DNA from: UBA10649 sp965278965 | GTDB taxonomy: Bacteria; Actinomycetota; Actinomycetes; S36-B12 | Length of the DNA: 64,000 bases | Direction: 5' to 3' | NCBI GenBank assembly: GCA_965278965.1 | Contig: OZ257127.1 | Location: 2,790,001-2,854,000, forward strand | Shown: one piece after another, positions 57,859 to 64,000 of the stretch | Layout: every line of letters begins with the position of its first letter | Numbering within the stretch: the first letter of the stretch is position 1 | Notes under the pieces: generated by a model | The model's database searches: none | Told to the model about the DNA's origin: nothing | What the model saw: only the letters and a program-made list of their open reading frames with translations | Program-made: the position numbers and the translations under genes

Positions 57859-59241
57859 ATGCCTGCTGATCACGTGTCCGCGTTCTGGCATCCGTTCGCC
57901 GACATGTCGTCGGTCGCCGGCCATGACCTCGTGATCGCGTCCGGCCGCGGGAGCACCGTCACGACCGAGGATGGTCGCGAGTTCCTCGACGCCACGGCCG
58001 GCCTCTGGTACTGCAACGTCGGCTACGGCCGCGAGGAGATCGGCGCGGCGGTCGCCCGGCAGATGTCGCAGATCGCGGCCTACTCGAACTTCGGCGACTT
58101 CGCGACGAGGCCCACGCTCGACCTCGCCGACCGGCTGGCCGCCATGGCGCCGGCCGCGGACACCCGGGTCTTCTTCACCAGCGGCGGCAGCGACGCCGTC
58201 GACACCGCGGTCAAGGTCGTCCGTCGCTACTGGAGCCTCGTCGGTCGGCCGCAGCGGACGATGATCCTCACGCGGACCCGCGCCTATCACGGCATGCATC
58301 TCGCCGGTACGTCGCTCGCCGGTATCCCGGCGAACCGCGAGGGTCATGGCCCGCTCGACAGCGAGGTCGAGCAGGTCGCGTGGGACGACTCGCAGGCGCT
58401 GGCCGACCGCATCGACGCGCTCGGCGCCGACCGGGTCGCCGCGTTCTTCTGCGAGCCGGTCATCGGTGCGGGCGGTGTCTACCCGCCGCCGCCGGGCTAC
58501 CTCGAGGCGGTGCGGGCGGTGTGCGCGGACCGCGGGGTCCTGTTCGTCGCCGACGAGGTCATCACCGGCTACGGGCGCACCGGCCGGATGTTCGCGTCGA
58601 CCGGACTCGACCCCGACCTGGTGCTGACGGCGAAGGGCCTGACCAGCGGCTACCTGCCCATGGGCGCGGTGCTGATCGCCGGCCGCGTCGCCGAGCCGTT
58701 CTGGACGACGCCGGGTCTGCTGTGGCGGCACGGCTACACCTACTCCGGGCACGCGAGCGCGGCGGCGGCCGCGATGGCAAACCTCGACATCGTGGAGTCC
58801 GAGCACCTCGTCGACCGCGTCGCGGACCTCCAGGTCACGCTGGCCGCGGCGCTCCAGCCGTTGCGCGCGCACGCCTGGGTCACCGACGTCCGGACCGGCT
58901 TCGGTCTGCTCGGTGCGGTCACGATCGACCCGGTCGTGCTCGCGGAGGCGCCGGCGACCCTCGGCCGGATCGTCGCGGGCATGCGCGAGCGGGGCGTGCT
59001 GACCCGCGGGCTGGCCGACGGGTCGTTGCAGATCTCGCCGCCGTTCGTCATCACCCGGGACGAGTTGCGGCGCCTCGCCGCGGCGATCGACGACACGCTC
59101 CTGGCGCTCGGGTCCACGCGGGCACGGGTTGCCAGCGGCGGCGAGGCGTTGCTGCCGGACGTGACCGGGGACGAGCGCGGCGGCTTCGTCAGCCTGGACG
59201 ACCAGCTGCTCCGGGACGTCCCCCCGCACCACGGCGGCTAG
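57859..59241 (+). CDS. Class III aminotransferase (omega-aminotransferase type)
   Basis: 460 residues. VFFTSGGSDAVDTAVKVVRR, TRAYHGMHLAGTSLAGIP, VLFVADEVITGYGRTGRMFA with the PLP Asp, and PLP Lys259 in LTAKGLTSGYLPMGAVL. The HPFADMSSVAGHDLVIASG N-terminus matches omega-amino acid:pyruvate or putrescine-type aminotransferases. The C-terminal 30 residues extend beyond the usual end. Ends before a long hairpin. Confidence 0.93.
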   Translation: MPADHVSAFWHPFADMSSVAGHDLVIASGRGSTVTTEDGREFLDATAGLWYCNVGYGREEIGAAVARQMSQIAAYSNFGDFATRPTLDLADRLAAMAPAADTRVFFTSGGSDAVDTAVKVVRRYWSLVGRPQRTMILTRTRAYHGMHLAGTSLAGIPANREGHGPLDSEVEQVAWDDSQALADRIDALGADRVAAFFCEPVIGAGGVYPPPPGYLEAVRAVCADRGVLFVADEVITGYGRTGRMFASTGLDPDLVLTAKGLTSGYLPMGAVLIAGRVAEPFWTTPGLLWRHGYTYSGHASAAAAAMANLDIVESEHLVDRVADLQVTLAAALQPLRAHAWVTDVRTGFGLLGAVTIDPVVLAEAPATLGRIVAGMRERGVLTRGLADGSLQISPPFVITRDELRRLAAAIDDTLLALGSTRARVASGGEALLPDVTGDERGGFVSLDDQLLRDVPPHHGG

Positions 59242-59262
59242 TCACGTCGTCGCTCGCCAACT

Positions 59263-59326
59263 CGTTGACTGTGCAGCTGAGCCCCGGTTGGTGCCGTTGA
59301 AGTGGGGCTCACCTGCACAGTCAACG
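59263..59326. terminator. Long inverted repeat between convergent genes
   Basis: Arms 59263-59285 and 59304-59326 (23 bases each) are complementary except for one position; loop 18 bases. Both begin with CGTTGACTGTGCAG in their own direction. It separates the aminotransferase (+) and mscL (-) and likely terminates both; it may belong to a dispersed palindromic family. Confidence 0.65.
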
Positions 59327-59336
59327 AACGAAGGGG

Positions 59337-59732
59337 CTACTGCTGGCGCTGCGCCTTGAGCAGGTCGCGGATCTCGGTGAGCAGCGCGATGTCCTCGGGG
59401 GTGGCCGCGGCCTCCTCCTCGGCCGTCGCCTTGCCGGCCGCCAGCCGCTCGCGGAACTTGTTCATCGGCACCACGAAGATGAAGTAGATGACCGCGAGGG
59501 TGATCGCGAACGTGATGATCGCGTTGATCATCGCGGTGAAGTCGATGATCTGCCCGCGGATCTCGATCGTCCCGGCGTTCACGCCGCCGCCGAGGAAGAT
59601 CCCGATGATCGGCTTGATCAGCGCGCCGGTGAAGACGGCGATAAGGGCGGTGAAGGCCGCGCCGACGACGACGGCGACAGCGAGATCGATGACGTTGCCG
59701 CGGAAGATGAACTCCCGAAAGCCCTTGATCAT
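59337..59732 (-). CDS. mscL: Large-conductance mechanosensitive channel
   Basis: 131 residues. MIKGFREFIFRGNVIDLAVA is the conserved N-terminal amphipathic helix and first membrane helix; the second helix is IITFAITLAVIYFIFVVPMN and a charged C-terminal bundle ends EIRDLLKAQ. Homopentameric osmotic release valve. ATG behind AGGAGGAG. Length matches mycobacterial MscL. Confidence 0.97.
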   Translation of the reverse strand: MIKGFREFIFRGNVIDLAVAVVVGAAFTALIAVFTGALIKPIIGIFLGGGVNAGTIEIRGQIIDFTAMINAIITFAITLAVIYFIFVVPMNKFRERLAAGKATAEEEAAATPEDIALLTEIRDLLKAQRQQ

Positions 59733-59779
59733 GGCTCCTCCTGACGAGGCATGCCCGGTGCCGGCCTCGTCCGGGGAAT

Positions 59780-60217
59780 CTAGCCGGTGCGGATCACCAG
59801 GGTCAGCGTCCGGCCGACGGCGGCGCTGAGCCGCAGACCCTCGGCGGCGGGCACGGCCAGCAGCACGACGGCCGACGACGTCGAGCCGAATCCGCCCGAG
59901 GTCGCGGGCCGCAGGACACGCGCCGCGTCGGCGACGATCTCGGGCGCGGCAACGTCGTCGTCGGGCACGGCGACGACATCGACCAGGTCCCCCGGGCCGA
60001 CGGTCGCCGCGATCGCCGCACTGGCCAGGACCACGGGGACCGCCACCTCGCCGCGCCGCGGGGAGGTCTCGGACTGCGCATCCAGGCGGACATCGGCTGA
60101 GGTCGGGGGCGTGCGCAGCGCCGTCAGTGCGGCGAGCATCGCGGCAGCCGCGGCGACGGCGGCGAGCCCACGGCGATGCCGACGTGTGGCGGACTGGAGG
60201 CGAGCGGGCAGGTGCAC
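59780..60217 (-). CDS. SAF-domain protein (CpaB/RcpC-like)
   Basis: 145 residues. One N-terminal membrane segment (GLAAVAAAAAMLAALTAL), then a SAF domain with GEVAVPVVLASAAIAATVGP, GDLVDVVAVPDDD and AVVLLAVPAAEGLRLSAAVG. SAF/CpaB proteins act in pilus or flagellum assembly, but the single gene beside mscL is a common actinobacterial arrangement with unknown role. GTG start, leaderless. Confidence 0.82.
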   Translation of the reverse strand: MHLPARLQSATRRHRRGLAAVAAAAAMLAALTALRTPPTSADVRLDAQSETSPRRGEVAVPVVLASAAIAATVGPGDLVDVVAVPDDDVAAPEIVADAARVLRPATSGGFGSTSSAVVLLAVPAAEGLRLSAAVGRTLTLVIRTG

Positions 60218-60229
60218 GGCGCGACGCTA
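60218..60229 (-). promoter_or_regulatory. -10 box of a leaderless transcript (SAF gene)
   Basis: On the minus strand TAGCGT (60229-60224), 6 bases, then GTG 60217. Confidence 0.5.
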
Positions 60230-60284
60230 GGGCCGCCAGTCGATCAGGGCGACCGGCTGTCCACAGGCAGGCGGTGCGGCGGCG

Positions 60285-60683
60285 CTAGGAAGCGGCGGGC
60301 GTGCCCGAACTGCCGGACGAGCCGCTCGAGGACGAGCTGCCGGACGACGAGCCGCTGGAGGACGTGCTGCCGGACGACGAGCCGCCCGTCGTCGAGCCGG
60401 TCGACGAGGGGGTCGACGAGCCGGACGACGACCCGGAGTCGCCAGAGCCGGCGGAGGAGCTGCCGGAACCGGTGGAGGCCGACGTGGTGGCCGGGGTCTT
60501 GGCGTCGCGGGAGTCGGTCCGGTAGAAGCCCGAGCCCTTGAAGTGGATGCCGACGCCGGTGAACAGCTTGCGCACGCCGGGCGTCCCGCAGACCGGGCAC
60601 TCGGTCAGCGTCGGGTCGGACATCTTCTGCTGGACCTCGTGCGTGGTGTCGCACGCCGCACAGGCGTACTCGTACGTGGGCAC
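60285..60683 (-). CDS. FmdB family zinc-ribbon protein
   Basis: 132 residues from GTG 60683. PTYEYACAACDTTHEVQQKM and LTECPVCGTPGVRKLF hold the two CxxC zinc knuckles of the FmdB domain (residues 1-60); HFKGSGFYRTD follows. The last 70 residues are low-complexity Ser/Gly/Thr, common in actinobacterial members. The open frame extends upstream of 60683, but the domain starts there. Function unknown; regulatory role proposed for FmdB. Confidence 0.9.
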   Translation of the reverse strand: MPTYEYACAACDTTHEVQQKMSDPTLTECPVCGTPGVRKLFTGVGIHFKGSGFYRTDSRDAKTPATTSASTGSGSSSAGSGDSGSSSGSSTPSSTGSTTGGSSSGSTSSSGSSSGSSSSSGSSGSSGTPAAS

Positions 60684-60779
60684 GGATCCTCCTGGCACTC
60701 GCGGGTGAAGAGTGCTAAGTGTGCATCGGGCCGCGGCCTCGGCGCAAACCGCCCCCCCACGACGCCCCCCACCCCCGGG

Positions 60780-60835
60780 GATTCCATACGCCAGCGTCAC
60801 TCGCGACATCGCTAGGGACGCTGGCGTATGGAATC
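60780..60835. repeat. Palindromic repeat, copy A (upstream of the acylase)
   Basis: Arms 60780-60798 and 60817-60835 are exact 19-base complements (GATTCCATACGCCAGCGTC) with an 18-base loop. The left arm plus two bases recurs identically at 63466-63486. Lies between the divergent FmdB and acylase genes. Confidence 0.8.
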
Positions 60836-60861
60836 GGGGCCGGCCACGGCGGCTGCGCTTG

Positions 60862-60873
60862 TAGCGTGCCCGC
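60862..60873 (+). promoter_or_regulatory. -10 box of a leaderless transcript (acylase gene)
   Basis: TAGCGT (60862-60867), 6 bases, then GTG 60874. Confidence 0.5.
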
Positions 60874-63462
60874 GTGCGGACCTTCTGGCGCGTGCTCGGG
60901 ATCCTCGGCCTCGTCGTGCTGCTGGTGCTCGTCGGCGTCGTGGGCTTCGCGATCCACACCGTGCGGGCCTCGTTCCCGCAGACCGACGGCCAGATCGACC
61001 TTCCCGGCCTGCGCGAACCGGTGACCGTCGTGCGGAACGCCCAGGGCGTCCCCGACATCTACGCGACCTCGGTCGGGGACCTGTTCTACGCCGAGGGCTA
61101 CGTGCACGCGCAGGACCGCTTCTGGGAGATGGACGTGCGCCGGCACATCACGGCCGGCCGGCTCTCGGAGATGTTCGGCGCGAGCCAGGTCGACACCGAC
61201 ACGTTCCTACGGACCCTGGGCTGGCGGCGGATCGCTGAACAGGAGGTCGGCATGCTCTCCGATCGTTCGCGGGCGATCCTCGACTCGTACGCGGCCGGGG
61301 TCAACGCCTATCTCGCCGACCACCAGGGCGACCGGCTGAGCCTGGAGTACGCGGTGCTCGGCCTGCAGAACCCCGACTACCGCCCCGAGCCCTGGTCCCC
61401 CGCCGACTCCGTTGCGTGGATCAAGGCGCTCGCCTGGGAGCTGCGCAGCAACCTCGACGACGAGGAGTACCGCTCGATCATGTCGGCGTCGGCGGGAGTC
61501 GACCGGACGGAGGAGCTCTTCCCGCCGTACCCGTACGCCACGCACCGCCCGATCGTCGAGGGCGGGGCCGTCGTGGATGGGGTGTTCGACCAGGACGCGA
61601 CGGCGGACGCGGCGGTGAAGGGGGCGATGGCGTCGCCGGGCGCGCGGACAGTGCTCGCGTCGGCTCACCGCTCCGCAGCCCTGCTCGAGGAGTGGCTCGG
61701 TCCCGTCGGGGACGGCATCGGCTCGAACTCCTGGGTTGTCGCCGGCGACAAGACGTCGACCGGCAAGCCGATCCTGGCGAACGACCCGCACCTCGCGCCG
61801 GCGATGCCCAGCCTGTGGTACCAGGTCGGCCTGCACTGCACGAGCCCGTCGACGTCCTGCGACTACGACGTGTCGGGCTGGACGATGTCCGGGCTGCCGG
61901 GCGTGTTCATCGGGCACAACGCGGACATCGCCTGGGGTTTCACGAACCTCGGCCCGGACGTCACCGACCTCGTGCTGCAGAAGGTCGACGGTGACACGTA
62001 CCTCGTGGACGGGCAGGACGTCCCGATGACGACGCGGCGCGAAGTCATCAAGGTCGCGGGCGGGGATCCCGTTACCGTCACCGTCCGTGAGACGGCCGAC
62101 GGGCCGATCATCTCCGACGTCGCCGGCGTCGACACCTACCCGGCGATCGGGCAGGTCGCCCCCGTGCCAGCGCCCGGGTCCGCGGCCACGCGGGCCGCGC
62201 CGCCGGACCGCGGGGACGGCTACGCGGTGGCGCTGCGGTGGACGGCGCTGCAGCCGAACACGACGTTCGACGCGTTCGACCTGCTCGACACCGCGACGGA
62301 CTTCGGGGAGTTCCGGGCGGCCGCGGCCCGGCTGAACGCTCCGGCGCAGAACCTCATCTACGCCGACACGGCGGGGAACATCGGCTACCAGGCGCCCGGC
62401 CTCATCCCGATCCGCGAGGGCTACGACGGCAAGTGGCCCGTCCCGGGCTGGGACTCCCGGTACCGCTGGGCCGGCTACATCCCGTTCGAGGCGCTGCCGT
62501 TCGTCCTCAACCCGCCCGAGGGCTGGATCGTCACGGCGAACCAGGCCGTCACCGGCCCCGACTACCCGTACTTCATCACCGACGACTGGTCCTACGGAGC
62601 GCGCAGCCAGCGCATCGTCGACCTCATCGAGGCGGGGACGGCCGACGGCGCAACCTTGGACGTCGCCGAGATGCAGGCGATCCAGCGCGACTCGGTCAAC
62701 GAGCTCGCGACGTTCCTCGCCCCCCGGCTCGCGGCCCTGCCCACGACGCCCGACACGCAGGCACCGGTGGACCTGCTGCGCGGCTGGGACGGCAGCCAGA
62801 GCGTCGACTCGGCGGCGGCCGCGTACTTCAACGCCGTGTGGCGCCAGCTGGTCGCGCGCATGTTCGACGGCGAGTCCGGCACGGACCTCATCTCCGCGGA
62901 CGGCGGCGACCGGTTCTGGGAGGTGATCTACCGGATCTGGGACGCCCCGGAGGACTTCTGGTGGGACGACCGGACCGAGGACGGAAAGCAGACCCGGGAC
63001 GAGACGCTGCAGGCGGCATTGGCGGCCGCCGCGGCCGAGTTGCGTTCGACGCTCGGCGACGACCCGTCGCAGTGGCGGTGGGGAGCGCTGCACACGCTGC
63101 TCCTGCGCAACGAGACGCTCGGTGACAGCGGAATCGCGCCGATCGAGGCGCTGTTCAACCGCGGGCCGATCGAGGTGGCCGGCGGGGACTCGACTGTGGA
63201 TGCGACAGGCTGGACGCCGGTCGACGGCTACGGGGTGGACTGGGTACCGAGCATGCGGCAGGTCGTCGACCTCGCGGACCTCGACGCGTCGACGTGGGTC
63301 AACCTCACGGGCGCGAGCGGCCACGCCTTCGACCCGCACTACGACGACCAGGTCGAGGCCTGGCGCACCGGCGCGCAGTACGCGTGGCCGTTCACGCCGG
63401 CGGCGGTGCAGGCGGCGGCGGCGCAGACGCTGACGCTCGCGCCGACCCCCGCCTCCGACTAG
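60874..63462 (+). CDS. Penicillin acylase family N-terminal-nucleophile hydrolase
   Basis: 862 residues, the usual precursor length. An N-terminal membrane anchor or signal (FWRVLGILGLVVLLVLVGVV) is followed by the alpha chain (PVTVVRNAQGVPDIYATSVG, DLFYAEGYVHAQDRFWEMDV). Autoprocessing is expected before Ser284 in GSNSWVVAGDKTSTGKPILA, which becomes the catalytic N-terminus; NDPHLAPAMPSLWYQVGLH and NADIAWGFTNLGPDVTDL are conserved. Members hydrolyse beta-lactam side chains or N-acyl homoserine lactones; the anchored form suggests action outside the membrane. Natural substrate unknown. Confidence 0.94.
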   Translation: MRTFWRVLGILGLVVLLVLVGVVGFAIHTVRASFPQTDGQIDLPGLREPVTVVRNAQGVPDIYATSVGDLFYAEGYVHAQDRFWEMDVRRHITAGRLSEMFGASQVDTDTFLRTLGWRRIAEQEVGMLSDRSRAILDSYAAGVNAYLADHQGDRLSLEYAVLGLQNPDYRPEPWSPADSVAWIKALAWELRSNLDDEEYRSIMSASAGVDRTEELFPPYPYATHRPIVEGGAVVDGVFDQDATADAAVKGAMASPGARTVLASAHRSAALLEEWLGPVGDGIGSNSWVVAGDKTSTGKPILANDPHLAPAMPSLWYQVGLHCTSPSTSCDYDVSGWTMSGLPGVFIGHNADIAWGFTNLGPDVTDLVLQKVDGDTYLVDGQDVPMTTRREVIKVAGGDPVTVTVRETADGPIISDVAGVDTYPAIGQVAPVPAPGSAATRAAPPDRGDGYAVALRWTALQPNTTFDAFDLLDTATDFGEFRAAAARLNAPAQNLIYADTAGNIGYQAPGLIPIREGYDGKWPVPGWDSRYRWAGYIPFEALPFVLNPPEGWIVTANQAVTGPDYPYFITDDWSYGARSQRIVDLIEAGTADGATLDVAEMQAIQRDSVNELATFLAPRLAALPTTPDTQAPVDLLRGWDGSQSVDSAAAAYFNAVWRQLVARMFDGESGTDLISADGGDRFWEVIYRIWDAPEDFWWDDRTEDGKQTRDETLQAALAAAAAELRSTLGDDPSQWRWGALHTLLLRNETLGDSGIAPIEALFNRGPIEVAGGDSTVDATGWTPVDGYGVDWVPSMRQVVDLADLDASTWVNLTGASGHAFDPHYDDQVEAWRTGAQYAWPFTPAAVQAAAAQTLTLAPTPASD

Positions 63463-63464
63463 CT

Positions 63465-63522
63465 CGATTCCATACGCCAGCGTCACAAGGCGGCCCGGGA
63501 ACGACGCTGAGGTATGGAATCG
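63465..63522. repeat. Palindromic repeat, copy B (downstream of the acylase)
   Basis: Arms 63465-63484 and 63503-63522 (20 bases) are complementary except at two positions; same left-arm sequence as copy A. It lies 2 bases after the acylase stop and just before the convergent cyclo-ligase gene, so it may act as a bidirectional terminator. Confidence 0.8.
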
Positions 63523-63526
63523 CCTG

Positions 63527-64000
63527 CTAGCCGAGGGGGACGACGCCCGACGGGGTCAACGCGACGTCGACGGTGAGGTCGTGCTCCTCGTTCGGGACCT
63601 CGTCGACGATCTCGTCGTCGAACACGCAAGCCACCCGCAACGGCCCGCCGTCCGCGTGGGGCGGGACGTCGGCGAGCGCGCGGTCGTAGAACCCGCCGCC
63701 CTGCCCGAGTCGGCGGCCGGCGCGGTCGACCGACAGCGCCGGCAGGAACACGACCGCGACCTGCGCGAGCGCGCCAATCACGGCGGGCCCGGTCGGCTCG
63801 GCGATGCCGAACGCGCCCGGGGTCGTCGGCACATCCGGCCGCCACTCCACCCACTCGAGCACGCCGCCTGCGACCCTCGGGACGATCACGGCAGCGCCAG
63901 CGGCGTCGAGCGCAGCGAGCAGCGGGTCCGTGCCCGGCTCGGTCGGCAGCGACAGGTGTGCGGCGACGGTCACCGGCCCGGCGACGAGGTCGCGGCCATG
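63527..64000 (-). CDS. 5-formyltetrahydrofolate cyclo-ligase (5' end outside window)
   Basis: The visible 157 residues on the minus strand begin beyond the window edge (HGRDLVAGPVTVAAHLSL is in frame). TEPGTDPLLAALDAAG, VIVPRVAGGVLEWVEW, GIAEPTGP, LPALSVDRAGRRLGQGGGFY and DRAL are the signature of the family that makes 5,10-methenyltetrahydrofolate with ATP. The GTG at 63973 is probably internal. Convergent with the acylase. Confidence 0.93.
   Translation of the reverse strand, partial: HGRDLVAGPVTVAAHLSLPTEPGTDPLLAALDAAGAAVIVPRVAGGVLEWVEWRPDVPTTPGAFGIAEPTGPAVIGALAQVAVVFLPALSVDRAGRRLGQGGGFYDRALADVPPHADGGPLRVACVFDDEIVDEVPNEEHDLTVDVALTPSGVVPLG

Noticed and set aside
60301..60525. Acidic plus-strand ORF with repeated DDEP units
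   Set aside because: It is the reverse complement of the Ser/Gly-rich tail of the FmdB protein; the repeats come from that tail's codons.
1..64000. CRISPR arrays, rRNA genes, insertion sequences, integrases
   Set aside because: No regularly spaced repeats, ribosomal RNA stretches or transposase/recombinase motifs were found on either strand.

Overview
The window is high-GC DNA from an actinomycete. The gene order FmdB-SAF-MscL near a 5-formyltetrahydrofolate cyclo-ligase, the cytochrome bd genes, the ROK and BlaI regulators, and many promoters whose -10 box lies only 6-7 bases before the start codon all fit Micrococcales (perhaps a Cellulomonas-like genus). The assignment is inference; no rRNA or marker gene is present to prove it.

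Bases 1-32,714 form one large catabolic region. It opens with the end of a ribose-type ABC transporter and then carries genes for D-amino acids, N-substituted amino acids and amides: two DJ-1/PfpI (isonitrile-hydratase-like) proteins, a DUF6282 protein, a cupin, a D-serine-deaminase-like PLP enzyme, an HSL-type esterase, an M20 N-carbamoylase/allantoate-type amidohydrolase, a DeoR regulator, a DadA-like oxidoreductase and an N-acyl-D-amino-acid deacylase-like amidohydrolase. A GntR/FCD regulator precedes a complete ABC transporter (binding protein, ATPase, permease), then a large N,N-dimethylformamidase-like protein, a PuuD-like gamma-glutamyl hydrolase, an SDR, a PuuA-like glutamine-synthetase homologue and an aldehyde dehydrogenase. 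This reads as amide hydrolysis followed by gamma-glutamylation and oxidation of the amine. A leucine/valine-type dehydrogenase, a single-chain E1, two Lrp regulators, an ACT-like protein and E1alpha/E1beta/E2 of a branched-chain 2-oxoacid dehydrogenase could carry amino-acid products to acyl-CoA. Three genes here are broken: an E1 remnant, an internally deleted RidA-like gene and the frameshifted DUF6282 gene.

Bases 32,738-36,568 hold cydAB divergent from a BlaI-type repressor and an M56 metallopeptidase, with two palindromes between them. Bases 36,716-43,621 are an apparent integration hot spot: an intact tRNA-Arg(CCT) at the right edge and two tRNA-derived direct repeats to its left, enclosing small secreted, membrane and DUF2510 proteins of unknown role. 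No integrase is left.

Bases 43,684-51,071 are a sugar or polyol unit: ROK regulator, ATPase, permease, binding protein, Gfo/Idh/MocA dehydrogenase and a xylose-isomerase-like TIM barrel. The rest looks like chromosomal backbone: a PAP2-like protein, a GlcD-type FAD oxidase, a small holin-like protein, an SDH-like/unknown/TetR/P450 operon, a class III aminotransferase, MscL, a SAF protein, FmdB, a penicillin acylase flanked by two copies of the same palindrome, and the 3' part of a 5-formyltetrahydrofolate cyclo-ligase gene.
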